A DNA stretch of 39,830 nt, taken from positions 1 through 39,830 of the forward strand of contig JBGVOL010000114.1 in NCBI GenBank assembly GCA_045126475.1, written 5' to 3'. Under the pieces are notes generated by a model. It did not search any database. It was not told the DNA's origin and saw only the letters and a list, made by a program, of their open reading frames with translations. Source of the stretch: SVEL01 sp045126475. GTDB taxonomy: Bacteria > Bacillota > Clostridia > Lachnospirales > Lachnospiraceae. Shown here in pieces: positions 7,530 to 15,737 of the stretch (positions within the stretch are counted from its first letter, which is position 1; each line of letters begins with the position of its first letter). The translations under genes and the position numbers were made by a program.

Positions 7530-7580
7530 AAAAAATCCACCATAAGAAGAATGGTTTATATTTTCTTCCTATGGTGGATT
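7530..7580 (-). terminator. Terminator of the HD-GYP gene
   Basis: An 18-bp stem with one mismatch (arms 7534-7551 and 7563-7580, both containing AATCCACCATA or its complement). Reading the minus strand, it is followed by a run of T residues (7530-7535), directly after the HD-GYP stop codon. Confidence 0.88.
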
Positions 7581-7587
7581 ATGTAGT

Positions 7588-8685
7588 TTATAAGATGATT
7601 ATATTTGCACAGTTTAAATCCTCTCCCAGATTGTAGACTGTTCCTGTTTGAAGCCCTACAACAGTCGGACGAAGTATATAATGAGGATTATTTCTTACAA
7701 CCTTTGCCTTTTCTCCATTGCTCAGCTCGACAATTGAGTCCACAGGATAAAGAATCATGCTCTCCAGGAAACTGCGCATGGCAGTCATATCCAGTTCACC
7801 TGTCATGGACATAATCATCTCCACAGCATCACGCTGTGAAAATGCAGGTTTATACGGACGTTCCGTCACAAGAGCGTCATAAATATCAGCCACGGATAAA
7901 ATTTTTGCATAAGGTGTAATCTGTTTTTCTGCTGCACCTAAAGGATAGCCCTTACCGTTTATCTTTTCATGATGCTGAAGAACAGCATAACAAATAGCCT
8001 TATTAAATTCTGAACGTCCCTCAAGCATTCTGTATCCGAATACGGAGTGCTGTTTCATTACAGAAAATTCTTCGTCATCAAGTCGTCCCGGCTTATTCAA
8101 AATTTCAACAGGAACCTTTGTTTTGCCAACATCATGGAGAAGACCGGCAACACCGATTTCATATATGTCCTTTCGTGAAAGTCCCTGCTGCTTTGCAAGA
8201 ATCATGGCAATGGTTGCAACATCAACGCTGTGTTTAAATGTATACTCATCACTGGTTTTAAGCGCATTTATATCAATGGCGATGGCATCATTGCTGTCAA
8301 TTGCACCAAGCAAATCATTTGTTATACTGTCGGTGGCATCTGCGAGATTTTCTGCTTCAGCATTGCTGTAAATATACTGAATTCCATGGGCAACACGTTC
8401 GCGGACACTGTTGGACAACGTAACTTTTGAGCGGTCATCAGTATGAAGTTTCTCAATGTTTTTCTGTGCGGCAGGTGAAATAACAATTTTCTCCTCTTCG
8501 GGGTCCATCTCACCTTCCTGAATATACACGTTCATAATGCCAAGCTTAAGAAGCGAGTCAATGACGTATTCATCAAGAACGGCACCACGTGCAATAAGGT
8601 TACGTCCAAGTCTGTCCACAACAGACTGATCAATTTTCATGCCCGGTTTAAGCTGGCGGGTATGAATAAATCTGCGTTTTATCAA
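7588..8685 (-). CDS. HD-GYP domain phosphodiesterase
   Basis: 365 aa. An N-terminal module of about 60 residues (TRQLKPGMKIDQSVVDRLGR) precedes a linker and the HD-GYP domain (about residues 135-310). The domain holds HSVDVATIAM, GLLHDVGKTKVP (the HD pair), a FGYRML segment, QHHEKINGKGYP (HHE and the GYP triad) and SVADIYDALVTERPYKPA. All the metal-binding residues I can check are present, so it is likely an active cyclic dinucleotide (c-di-GMP) phosphodiesterase. No receiver domain is present. The start is TTG, six to seven bases after GGAGAG; no better ATG exists upstream. It is monocistronic with its own terminator. Confidence 0.92.
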   Translation of the reverse strand: MIKRRFIHTRQLKPGMKIDQSVVDRLGRNLIARGAVLDEYVIDSLLKLGIMNVYIQEGEMDPEEEKIVISPAAQKNIEKLHTDDRSKVTLSNSVRERVAHGIQYIYSNAEAENLADATDSITNDLLGAIDSNDAIAIDINALKTSDEYTFKHSVDVATIAMILAKQQGLSRKDIYEIGVAGLLHDVGKTKVPVEILNKPGRLDDEEFSVMKQHSVFGYRMLEGRSEFNKAICYAVLQHHEKINGKGYPLGAAEKQITPYAKILSVADIYDALVTERPYKPAFSQRDAVEMIMSMTGELDMTAMRSFLESMILYPVDSIVELSNGEKAKVVRNNPHYILRPTVVGLQTGTVYNLGEDLNCANIIIL

Positions 8686-8791
8686 AGTGTTCTCTCCAAT
8701 ACAATAATTTTTAATAACTATACCACAGAATTTCTAACATTAAAATACAGAGATGAAAAATAATGTTAAACTTATACACAAATAAATATAG

Positions 8792-8820
8792 TTGACAAAT
8801 ATTATTTGTTTGCATATAAT
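8792..8820 (+). promoter_or_regulatory. Strong promoter of the HPr-like/lrgAB operon
   Basis: A perfect -35 TTGACA (8792-8797), a 17-bp spacer and a perfect -10 TATAAT (8815-8820). It matches consensus fully, as expected for a promoter held off by a repressor. The operator dyad follows immediately. Confidence 0.88.
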
Positions 8821-8850
8821 AACTGGTAGCACCACTTGGTGCTACCAGTT
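8821..8850 (+). promoter_or_regulatory. Double FadR-type operator at the transcription start
   Basis: A perfect 13-bp inverted repeat with a 4-bp centre (AACTGGTAGCACC, ACTT, GGTGCTACCAGTT). Each half is itself a near-palindrome: TGGTAGCACCA at 8824-8834 and TGGTGCTACCA at 8837-8847. Both fit the FadR-subfamily pattern T-N-GT-N3-AC-N-A. It abuts the -10 box and covers the start point. A FadR-type regulator is the last gene of this same operon, so autoregulation is likely. In RNA it would also form a 5' hairpin, but no T-tract follows, so it is not a terminator. Confidence 0.75.
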
Positions 8851-8895
8851 ATTGTTATGAGAAACACCATGACAATATATAGGAGGTTCTTACAC

Positions 8896-9126
8896 ATGAG
8901 TAAAACAATTAAATTACCAAATCTTGAAGCTGTACAGGAGTTTGTTAAGAATGCAGAAGCAACTGGAGATAGTGTCATTGTTTCAAAAGAAGGCTTCAAA
9001 TATCAAATTGATGGAACATCTATTATGGGAATGCTAACTGTTATGGGGGAAAAATTAAAGGTGGATTATATGTGTGAATCCATGAAATTTAAGAAAATGC
9101 TGGAAAAATATTGCATAAGTGACTGA
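8896..9126 (+). CDS. HPr-like small protein lacking the phospho-histidine
   Basis: 76 aa from the ATG at 8896, preceded by AGGAGG at 8881-8886; the longer upstream frame would run through the operator region. The middle of the protein aligns with HPr: FVKNAEATGDSVIVSKEGFK followed by GTSIMGMLTVMGEKLKVDY, where HPr has the conserved SIMGVMSLG. Where HPr carries G-x-HARP with the active His-15, this protein has a shortened NLEAVQ with no histidine. It therefore cannot act as a normal phosphocarrier and may be a regulatory HPr paralogue. It leads the operon with the kinase-like protein and LrgAB. The fold assignment is by eye and moderately sure. Confidence 0.7.
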   Translation: MSKTIKLPNLEAVQEFVKNAEATGDSVIVSKEGFKYQIDGTSIMGMLTVMGEKLKVDYMCESMKFKKMLEKYCISD

Positions 9127-9171
9127 ATAACTGTTTAACACAGACTAATTTTATAAAGAAGGTGAATCGAT

Positions 9172-9762
9172 ATGATTATAACAATTGGCCGCCAGTGTGG
9201 ATGTGGGGCTGATGAAATAGGGAAAATGCTTTCTGAAAAATATGCGATTCCATGCTATGCTAAGTCTAAATTATTGGAATATGCAAGAGAAAAAGAGTTA
9301 TATGATAAATATCCTTATTTTTTTGGGGAGGTTCCGGCAGATTTTCTAATGAATTCTTTGGACGAAAATGTGATGGAACGTGTTCACAATACCCCTAAGA
9401 AGTCTTTAGGAAAACTTATGAAAGATCAGGATTGTATTATAATTGGAAGAACTTCGAACTATGTATTTAAGGATAGAGAAGATTCTGTTCGTATTTTTTT
9501 ATGTGCAGATATAAAACACAGGATTGCGCAGATTGCAAAAAAGCATAATCTGCCCCTGCAAAAGGCCCGAAAGCTTGTGGAGGAGACGGATGAAAGACGA
9601 AGCCGGTATCATCAATATTATACAGGAGAGGAATGGGGGTATGCATGTAATTATGATATGTGCCTGGATGTATCTGTACTTGGGATACAGGGTGTTATGG
9701 ATGTGATTGATACATATATAAAATGCCGTGAAATAGAAAAAAATCAGAAAAGGGGTTCATGA
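9172..9762 (+). CDS. Cytidylate kinase-like family protein
   Basis: 196 aa. It starts MIITIGRQCGCGADEIGKML, an altered P-loop of the kind seen in the cytidylate-kinase-like family (usually GRQ-x-G-S-G), with Cys replacing the usual Ser. Further conserved points are the segment with DCIIIGRTSNYVFKD, RIFLCADIKHRIAQIAKKHN (a lid-like region) and a DERRSRYHQYYTGEEWG stretch, then the Asp-rich YDMCLDVSVLGI. Family members are common in Firmicutes and their substrate is not established; a housekeeping CMP kinase role is unlikely. It sits between the HPr-like gene and lrgA in one operon. AAGGTG precedes the ATG. Confidence 0.85.
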   Translation: MIITIGRQCGCGADEIGKMLSEKYAIPCYAKSKLLEYAREKELYDKYPYFFGEVPADFLMNSLDENVMERVHNTPKKSLGKLMKDQDCIIIGRTSNYVFKDREDSVRIFLCADIKHRIAQIAKKHNLPLQKARKLVEETDERRSRYHQYYTGEEWGYACNYDMCLDVSVLGIQGVMDVIDTYIKCREIEKNQKRGS

Positions 9763-10121
9763 TGAAATATATCAAGCAATGTTTAATTATTCTTGTAATC
9801 TCCTTTATAGGAGAATTATTAAAATATATTCTGCCGTTGCCAATACCGGCGAGTATTTATGGAATGGTTCTTCTTTTTACAGGACTTATGACGGGACTTA
9901 TCAAATTGGATGCAGTAAAGGAAACTGGAACATTTTTAATTGAAATCATGCCATTGATGTTTATTCCTGCCGGTGTTGGATTAATGACAAGCTGGGGGAC
10001 TTTGAAAGCGATTATCGTACCTGTAAGTATCATAACGGTTATTACTATTATAACAGTTATGATTTCTACAGGATGGGTGTCGCAAGCAATTATAAGAAAG
10101 TCGAGAGGAAATAAGAAATGA
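9762..10121 (+). CDS. lrgA: LrgA/CidA-family membrane protein
   Basis: 119 aa from the ATG at 9762, six bases after AGGGG; a second ATG at 9759 is also possible. About four transmembrane helices. Family features are the early LKYILPLPIPASIYGMVLLF segment and the EIMPLMFIPAGVGLM block. LrgA pairs with LrgB. The pair was first described as antiholin-like and is now also known as a pyruvate (PftAB-type) transporter in Bacillus and streptococci. Its start overlaps the stop of the kinase-like gene and its end overlaps lrgB by four bases, so translation of the three genes is coupled. Confidence 0.92.
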   Translation: MKYIKQCLIILVISFIGELLKYILPLPIPASIYGMVLLFTGLMTGLIKLDAVKETGTFLIEIMPLMFIPAGVGLMTSWGTLKAIIVPVSIITVITIITVMISTGWVSQAIIRKSRGNKK

Positions 10122-10810
10122 ATGAATTTTTTCAATATTCCATGTTTGCCGGAGTTGTACTGAGTCTGATAGCCTATTTGCTTGGAGTAATGCTAAAAAA
10201 GAAGCTGAAGCTTGGTATTTTTAATCCATTACTGATATCAATTGTGGTTTCAATTATTGTTCTTCTTATTGGAAAAATTGATTATAACACTTATAATGAA
10301 GGTGCTAAGTATTTAAGCTGGTTACTTACACCGGCAACTGTTTGTCTTGCAATTCCATTGTATGAACAATGGGAATTGCTAAAACAAAATTATAAGGCAG
10401 TAATATTTAGTCTTTTGGCTGGTACGGTTACAAGCCTGACAACTGTGTTTGCTTTAGCAAAGCTATGTGGTCTTTCACATGAAGAATATGTGACGCTGCT
10501 TCCAAAATCAATTACTACGGCAGTAGGAATGGGTGTTTCTGAAGAATTGGGTGGATATGTTACCATTACCGTTGCAGTCATTATTATTACAGGTGTAGTT
10601 GGAAATATGTTTGGAGAGCTGATATGCAAATTATTCAAGATTACTGAACCTATATCAAAAGGACTTGCTTTCGGAGCATCGTCTCATGCAATAGGTACTG
10701 CAAAAGCCATTGAAATCGGAGAAGTGGAAGGTGCTATGAGTGGTCTTGCAATTGCAGTATCCGGAATATTAACAGTAGCACTATCTTCATTATTTGCCAA
10801 TTTTATGTAA
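10118..10810 (+). CDS. lrgB: LrgB/CidB-family membrane protein
   Basis: 230 aa, the usual length. Six to seven transmembrane helices. The typical signatures are YNTYNEGAKYLSWLLTPATV, CLAIPLYEQWELLK, LLPKSITTAVGMGVSEELGG and the C-terminal GLAFGASSHAIGTAKAIEIG. It forms a membrane complex with LrgA. By family knowledge this exports or imports pyruvate or influences autolysis; the sequence alone does not decide. The ATG overlaps the lrgA stop. A FadR-family regulator gene follows after nine bases. Confidence 0.95.
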   Translation: MNEFFQYSMFAGVVLSLIAYLLGVMLKKKLKLGIFNPLLISIVVSIIVLLIGKIDYNTYNEGAKYLSWLLTPATVCLAIPLYEQWELLKQNYKAVIFSLLAGTVTSLTTVFALAKLCGLSHEEYVTLLPKSITTAVGMGVSEELGGYVTITVAVIIITGVVGNMFGELICKLFKITEPISKGLAFGASSHAIGTAKAIEIGEVEGAMSGLAIAVSGILTVALSSLFANFM

Positions 10811-10819
10811 GGAGACAGT

Positions 10820-11497
10820 ATGACAAAAAATAGTACAACAATGGAATATCAAAAGGCAATAGATTATATTTATCAGATGATAAAGGATGGGAAACTTATC
10901 GTGGGAAGTAAGATTCCTTCTGAACGTGATATGGCAGAGCAACTTGGCATTGGAAGAAATTCTACCAGAGAAGCAATCAGTATTTTGCGAGGAATGGGAT
11001 TAATAGAAAGTATACACGGATCCGGCAATTATATAGCAAAGGATTCCGGACGTACAATTTTGCAGATTGTGTCAGTAATGCTTGCGTTAGGAAGCATATC
11101 TATGAAGGATATTTTGGAGTTTCGCAGAGTTATGGCAAAGTCGGTTATTCAACTTATATTAAAAAATGGGTTTGATGATGAAGACAAAGTGCGCATGAAA
11201 AAAATAATCGATGAGATGAAGTCTGCATCCGGAGGTGAACTTGTATTGTTAGACCAGCAATTTCATATTACATTAATTCATGCTACAAAGAATCTATTGT
11301 TTATTATTGTGATGGAGGCCATATCAGAGGTTTGCCATGAGTCTATGTCAAAGGTAATAGAAGAATCTGATGAAGAAACAACAATGAAATTTTTGATGAT
11401 TCATAGCAAAATCTATAATAGTATCGTAGAGAAGGATGAAGAAGCATGTTTAAAATATGTTAAGGAACATTATGATCTTGCAGAAAGCAAACTATAA
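10820..11497 (+). CDS. FadR-subfamily GntR transcriptional regulator
   Basis: 225 aa. The N-terminal winged helix (about residues 10-75) has IYQMIKDGKLIVGSKIPSER, DMAEQLGIGRNSTREAISIL and GLIESIHGSGNYI, the GntR hallmark. The C-terminal helical FCD domain (about 95-225) has EFRRVMAKSVIQLILKNG, LDQQFHITLIHATKNLLF and MIHSKIYNSIVEKD, with the Asp/His residues that usually bind a metal and a carboxylic acid ligand. FadR-type regulators commonly sense lactate, pyruvate or similar acids, which suits a neighbouring LrgAB transporter. It is the last gene of the operon, preceded by AAGGAG, and the operator at 8821-8850 matches its class. Confidence 0.92.
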   Translation: MTKNSTTMEYQKAIDYIYQMIKDGKLIVGSKIPSERDMAEQLGIGRNSTREAISILRGMGLIESIHGSGNYIAKDSGRTILQIVSVMLALGSISMKDILEFRRVMAKSVIQLILKNGFDDEDKVRMKKIIDEMKSASGGELVLLDQQFHITLIHATKNLLFIIVMEAISEVCHESMSKVIEESDEETTMKFLMIHSKIYNSIVEKDEEACLKYVKEHYDLAESKL

Positions 11498-11541
11498 ATG
11501 AGAGACCTCAATCTTATGATGGTCATAGTCATGAAAAGACG

Positions 11542-11593
11542 AAAATGAGAAGTGTCAAACGAAAGTAAACTTCGTTTGACACTTCTCATTTTT
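11542..11593 (+). terminator. Terminator of the lrgAB operon
   Basis: A perfect 22-bp stem (11542-11563 with 11571-11592; loop AGTAAAC) whose arms end in AAAA and TTTT. The reverse strand would read similarly, so it may act in both directions. Confidence 0.92.
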
Positions 11594-11644
11594 GTATTTG
11601 TAAGGCTACATAAATAGAAATTTATAGTAAGTTCGGAAAATCTG

Positions 11645-11653
11645 TGGTACAAT
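11645..11653 (+). promoter_or_regulatory. Extended -10 promoter of the HD-domain gene
   Basis: TGG-TACAAT at 11645-11653, an extended -10 with one mismatch to TATAAT and no good -35 at the right distance. It lies 50 bases before the HD-domain ATG, just after the preceding terminator. Confidence 0.45.
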
Positions 11654-11702
11654 ACTGAAGTGACTGTGTAATGCGGTAAAGTAAAAGAAAAGGAGTATGC
11701 GG

Positions 11703-12362
11703 ATGAAGATAACATTTGAGGACGTTAAGTATAATGAAGCAATTAAGACATATATACGCAAAGCAGACGAATCCTTGATAGCGCTGGGATACACGGAGCA
11801 CAGCTTTGCCCATGTTACAAAGGTAGCCGAGATGGCAAGTGATTTGCTGCTGACACTTGGATATACAAATAGGGAGGCAGAACTTGCGAAAATAGCAGGA
11901 TACCTTCATGACATAGGTAACGTGATAAACAGAATAGACCATGCACAGTCAGGGGCGGTTATGGCTTTTAGAATTCTTGATAACATGGGGGCAGACCCGG
12001 AAGATATAGCAACCATAATTACAGCCATAGGAAATCATGATGAGTCAACGGCATATCCGGTAAACGCTGTTGCGGCGGCGCTTATTCTTGCGGATAAAAC
12101 CGATGTCAGATATACACGGGTAAGGAATAATGATTATGCAAGCTTTGATATTCATGACAGAGTAAACTACTCTGTAAAAGAGAGTAAAGTCACATACGAG
12201 AAGGATGGAAATATACAGCTTGAACTTACTATTGATACGGAAGTGTGCGCAGTGATGGACTACTTTGAGATATTCTTAAACAGACTGATTCTCTGTAGAA
12301 AGGCAGCAGAAAAGCTGGGGCTTACGTTTAAACTTGTTATAAATGGCCAGACATTGATATAA
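11703..12362 (+). CDS. HD-domain hydrolase
   Basis: 219 aa from the ATG at 11703. An in-frame ATG at 11697 is only one base from the GGAG ribosome site, so the later start is preferred. The HD metal site is readable: HSFAHVTKVAEMA, GYLHDIGNVINRID (the HD pair), a HAQSGAVMAFRIL segment and ITAIGNHDE, followed by an AALILADKTD motif. This is the layout of HD superfamily phosphohydrolases such as nucleotidases. The C-terminal third (VKESKVTYEKDGNIQLELTI and beyond) is a beta-rich extension. Substrate unknown. It lies about 30 bases before the alanine symporter gene and probably shares its transcript. Confidence 0.85.
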   Translation: MKITFEDVKYNEAIKTYIRKADESLIALGYTEHSFAHVTKVAEMASDLLLTLGYTNREAELAKIAGYLHDIGNVINRIDHAQSGAVMAFRILDNMGADPEDIATIITAIGNHDESTAYPVNAVAAALILADKTDVRYTRVRNNDYASFDIHDRVNYSVKESKVTYEKDGNIQLELTIDTEVCAVMDYFEIFLNRLILCRKAAEKLGLTFKLVINGQTLI

Positions 12363-12392
12363 AATACAATAATAGAGAAAAGGAAAATGAGA

Positions 12393-13811
12393 ATGGAGAC
12401 ATTGACAAAGATTTTGGAACAGATTGACAGTATTGTGTGGGGAGTACCGCTTATTGTACTGATTCTTGTGGCAGGTATAATACTTACAATACGTCTCAGG
12501 GGGCTGCAGGTAAGGCATCTTGGCAAAGCACTGAAGTTTATGGTTAAAAATGAAGAAGGCGGAGAAGGTGAGGTTACAAGCTTTGGCGCTTTGTGTACGG
12601 CACTTTCGGCAACAATCGGAACAGGTAACATTGTCGGTGTGGCTACTGCAGTAGGTATACTTGCAGGAGGTCCGGGAGCACTGTTCTGGATGTGGGTTGC
12701 AGCATTCTTTGGAATGGCAACAAAATACTCAGAGGGATTTCTGGCTGTTAAGTACAGAAAAATAGACGAAAACGGAAAAGTCCTGGGAGGACCGTTTTAC
12801 TATATAGAGAACGGAATGGGACAAAAATGGAAATGGATGGCGAAGTTATTTGCATTCTTTGGTGCGTGCGTAGGACTTTTCGGTATAGGAACATTTACCC
12901 AGGTCAATGGAATAGCATCGGCAGTCCAGTCATTTTTTGACCCGGAGAAAAGTAATACGGTGGCATTGTTCGGAACAGAATATTCAATAGCAACCATTAT
13001 CACAGCATTTGTACTGACATTGTGCGTCGGCCTCGTCATTATAGGTGGAATCAAGCGAATAGCAAAGGTATCAGAGGTTGTTGTTCCGTTTATGGCGATT
13101 ACATATATTGTGGCAGCACTAGTACTTATTATTTCAAATATAAACCTTCTTCCAAATGCGCTTAAAGAGGTTATAGAGGGAGCATTCGGCATAAGACCTG
13201 TGGCGGGAGGAGCATTGGCATCCATTGCAATTTCAATGCAGAAGGGTGTTGCGAGAGGTATATTCTCAAATGAGGCAGGCCTCGGTTCGGCACCAATAGC
13301 GGCGGCAGCGGCAAAGACAAAAGAACCGGTACGTCAGGGCCTTGTTACAATGACAGGAACATTTATCGATACAATTATTGTATGTACAATGACAGGTTTA
13401 TCCATCGTTATGATGGGTTCATGGGCAGATGCAAACCTTGAGGGTGTTGAAGTGACAACAGATGCATTCCAGAAGGGACTTTATATTATAAGTGATAACG
13501 CAGCAGCATTTATTTTGATGGTCTGTCTTGTATTTTTTGCATTTACGACTATTCTGGGATGGGATTATTACGGAGAAAAATGTCTTGAGTATCTTTCAAA
13601 CGGAAGTGTGAAGGCCGTAAGAGTATACAGATGGTGTTATATACTGGCAGTGTTTATAGGACCGTATATGACTGTATCTGCAGTATGGACTATTGCTGAC
13701 ATATTTAACGGACTTATGGCAATACCAAATATAGTAGCACTTATTGCCTTGAGCGGAGTGGTGGCAAAAGAGACGAGAGAGTATTTTAAAAATCAGGATA
13801 AAATGATATAA
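12393..13811 (+). CDS. Sodium:alanine symporter (AGCS family)
   Basis: 472 aa from the ATG at 12393; an ATG at 12387 is in frame but too close to the AAAGGA ribosome site. About ten transmembrane helices. The AGCS signature is present as SATIGTGNIVGVATAVGILA followed by GGPGALFWMWVAAFFGMATK. Other family blocks are LGGPFYYIENGMG, GGIKRIAKVSEVVVPFMA, KGVARGIFSNEAGLGSAPIA and TTILGWDYYGEKC. It would import alanine or glycine with Na+ across the cytoplasmic membrane. The 47-base gap to the purine permease has no terminator, so the two may be co-transcribed. Confidence 0.95.
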   Translation: METLTKILEQIDSIVWGVPLIVLILVAGIILTIRLRGLQVRHLGKALKFMVKNEEGGEGEVTSFGALCTALSATIGTGNIVGVATAVGILAGGPGALFWMWVAAFFGMATKYSEGFLAVKYRKIDENGKVLGGPFYYIENGMGQKWKWMAKLFAFFGACVGLFGIGTFTQVNGIASAVQSFFDPEKSNTVALFGTEYSIATIITAFVLTLCVGLVIIGGIKRIAKVSEVVVPFMAITYIVAALVLIISNINLLPNALKEVIEGAFGIRPVAGGALASIAISMQKGVARGIFSNEAGLGSAPIAAAAAKTKEPVRQGLVTMTGTFIDTIIVCTMTGLSIVMMGSWADANLEGVEVTTDAFQKGLYIISDNAAAFILMVCLVFFAFTTILGWDYYGEKCLEYLSNGSVKAVRVYRWCYILAVFIGPYMTVSAVWTIADIFNGLMAIPNIVALIALSGVVAKETREYFKNQDKMI

Positions 13812-13858
13812 TAACAATACCATTTGCTAAATAACAAAAGAAAAGGAGGAAAAGCAGA

Positions 13859-15286
13859 ATGGAAAAATTATTTAAGTTAAAGGAGAACGGCACAAATGTA
13901 AAGACCGAGATAATTGCCGGATTGTCTACATTTATGACAATGGCATACATTGTGGCCCTTAATCCTAACCTTCTCACAGGCTTTGGTGCAAACGGACAGA
14001 ATTTGTGGAATGCAGTATTTATGGCAACTGTTTTGTCAGCAGCAATAGGTACGTTCTGTATGGCATTTCTTGCAAACAAGCCATTTGCCATGGCACCGGG
14101 AATGGGACTTAACAGCTTTTTTGCGGTCGTAGTTACAAACATCGCTGCTATCACAAGTATGACATATGTAGAGTCTTACCAGGCAGCACTCTGTATTATC
14201 TTAATTGAGGGACTTATATTTATTGTACTCTCAGTTTTGAAAATCAGAGAGAAAATAGTAGAGGCTATTCCGGCGGGAATACGTCACGGTATTTCTCCTG
14301 CAATCGGATTAATGCTTCTTAATATTGGTCTTGGTTCAAATGCAGGTGTTTTCGATTCACAGGGAAATGCACATTATATGCTTAGGGATTTCTTCGGAGG
14401 ACTTACACCGTCAGTTACAAGGGATGCGCTTGGCGCAGAACAGTACAAGGTGATGGTGCTTACTGTTGTGACAGCGTTTGTTGGTCTTTTCATAATAGTT
14501 GCACTTGCTCATAAGAAGGTTACAGGTTCAGTGCTTATAGGAATGGTTGCCGCTTCTATAATTTACTGGGCAGGTCAGGCAATATTCCTTGGAGTAAATC
14601 CGTTTGCAGGTCTTGCAGATGCTTCATGGGTACCGCCTTTCAGAGATTTAGCAGACATAACACTCTTTAAGTTCAATTTTGAGGGACTTATGGAGATTGG
14701 CTGGCTGTCTGTTGTGATGGTAGTCGTAACATTCTGTATGATAGATATGTTTGATACAATCGGAACATTAGTGGGTACAGCGTCAAGAGCAGGTATGATA
14801 GATGATGACGGAAAAATGCCTAAGATGAAGGAGGCACTTCTTTCAGATGCCATCGGTACAACAGTAGGTGCTTGTACAGGTACTTCAACAGTTACAACAT
14901 TCGTTGAATCGGCTGCAGGTGTTGAGGCAGGCGGACGTACAGGTTTAACAGCACTTACAACAGGCCTTATGTTCCTTGCATGTATATTTATTGCACCATT
15001 GGCAGCACTTATTCCTGCACCTGCTACATCAGCAGCACTTATATATGTAGGTGTGCTTATGCTTTCAGGTCTTAAGAAAGTCAACTTTGATGACGTTACA
15101 GAGGTACTCCCTGTTGCACTTATGTTAATAGCAATGCCGATAAGCAGTTCAATCGGACACGGTATCGGACTTGCACTTATTGCATATACATTTATTATGG
15201 TTCTTACAGGAAAGGCAAAGAAGGTTTCAGTTCTGACATATGTGCTTTCAGTGTTATTCCTTGTAAAGTTTTTCATGGTAGTGTAA
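13859..15286 (+). CDS. NCS2-family purine permease (AzgA-like)
   Basis: 475 aa, about twelve to fourteen helices. It begins with the AzgA-subfamily N-terminus (EIIAGLSTFMTMAYIVALNP) and has the marker block NKPFAMAPGMGLNSFFAVVV, the AIPAGIRHGISPAIGLML segment, a FCMIDMFDTIGTLVGTASRA block and TSTVTTFVESAAGVEAGGRT. These identify the AzgA/PbuG/PbuO type that carries adenine, guanine or hypoxanthine with protons. Which purine it prefers cannot be read. AAGGAGGAAAAG precedes the ATG. I see no purine riboswitch in the short upstream gap. Confidence 0.94.
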   Translation: MEKLFKLKENGTNVKTEIIAGLSTFMTMAYIVALNPNLLTGFGANGQNLWNAVFMATVLSAAIGTFCMAFLANKPFAMAPGMGLNSFFAVVVTNIAAITSMTYVESYQAALCIILIEGLIFIVLSVLKIREKIVEAIPAGIRHGISPAIGLMLLNIGLGSNAGVFDSQGNAHYMLRDFFGGLTPSVTRDALGAEQYKVMVLTVVTAFVGLFIIVALAHKKVTGSVLIGMVAASIIYWAGQAIFLGVNPFAGLADASWVPPFRDLADITLFKFNFEGLMEIGWLSVVMVVVTFCMIDMFDTIGTLVGTASRAGMIDDDGKMPKMKEALLSDAIGTTVGACTGTSTVTTFVESAAGVEAGGRTGLTALTTGLMFLACIFIAPLAALIPAPATSAALIYVGVLMLSGLKKVNFDDVTEVLPVALMLIAMPISSSIGHGIGLALIAYTFIMVLTGKAKKVSVLTYVLSVLFLVKFFMVV

Positions 15287-15293
15287 AAAAGTG

Positions 15294-15321
15294 TTGACAT
15301 ATTAACTCGGCGGAGTATAAT
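15294..15321 (+). promoter_or_regulatory. Promoter of the trp T-box transcript
   Basis: Perfect TTGACA (15294-15299), 16-bp spacer and perfect TATAAT (15316-15321), starting eight bases after the permease stop codon. Confidence 0.9.
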
Positions 15322-15327
15322 AAAGTA

Positions 15328-15640
15328 AATTAAAAAACAAACCTGTGATGTGGAGATAAAAATAGAAAGTGCGCTTACAGAGAGCCGGAGATGCTGAGAA
15401 CCGGTGGAATGCAGTCTATACAAATGGACCACTGAGGGCATGGTCAAAGGAATTTGATGTTCCGAGTATTCCATGACGCATGGCATGCGTTATTTGCCGG
15501 GAATATGTTAGTATTCTGCTGAGAGTGTGGGCTTCACAAAACAAGGTGGCACCGCGGTGATAAATAGAATTAGGTAATATATAAACCTGATATACCGTCC
15601 TTGACAACAGTATTTTACTGTTGTCAGGGACTTTTTGTTT
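15328..15640 (+). promoter_or_regulatory. T-box leader, tryptophan-specific, of trpDCF
   Basis: An RNA leader of about 310 nt that reads uncharged tRNA. Stem I has the AGAGAG and TGCTGAGA elements (15380-15400), and the specifier region ACAAATGGACCACTGAG gives codon UGG (15425-15427), tryptophan. The T-box bulge AAGGTGGCACCGCGG is at 15543-15557 and would pair with the tRNA acceptor end. Without uncharged tRNA(Trp) the terminator at 15597-15636 forms. The 15337-15640 stretch therefore has no protein gene, and any reading frames through it are chance. Confidence 0.95.
15597..15636 (+). terminator. T-box attenuator terminator
   Basis: 14-bp stem (15597-15610 with 15618-15631, one G-U pair), loop TATTTTA, then five T residues. 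The competing antiterminator would use the T-box bulge upstream. Confidence 0.93.
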
Positions 15641-15737
15641 TACGAATGTGGTTGTGGTTGACTGTGAAAAGTAACATATATCAAGCGTCGCTCTGCGGGA
15701 TTGCACTGTGGCAGATATAAGAAGGAGGAAAAAAAAC

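Noticed and set aside
8821..8850. The 30-bp dyad as a transcription terminator
   Set aside because: No T-run follows, and it begins directly after the -10 box, so an operator is the better reading.
13812..13858. A purine riboswitch upstream of the NCS2 permease
   Set aside because: The gap is only 47 bases, too short for the aptamer, and no conserved loops are present.
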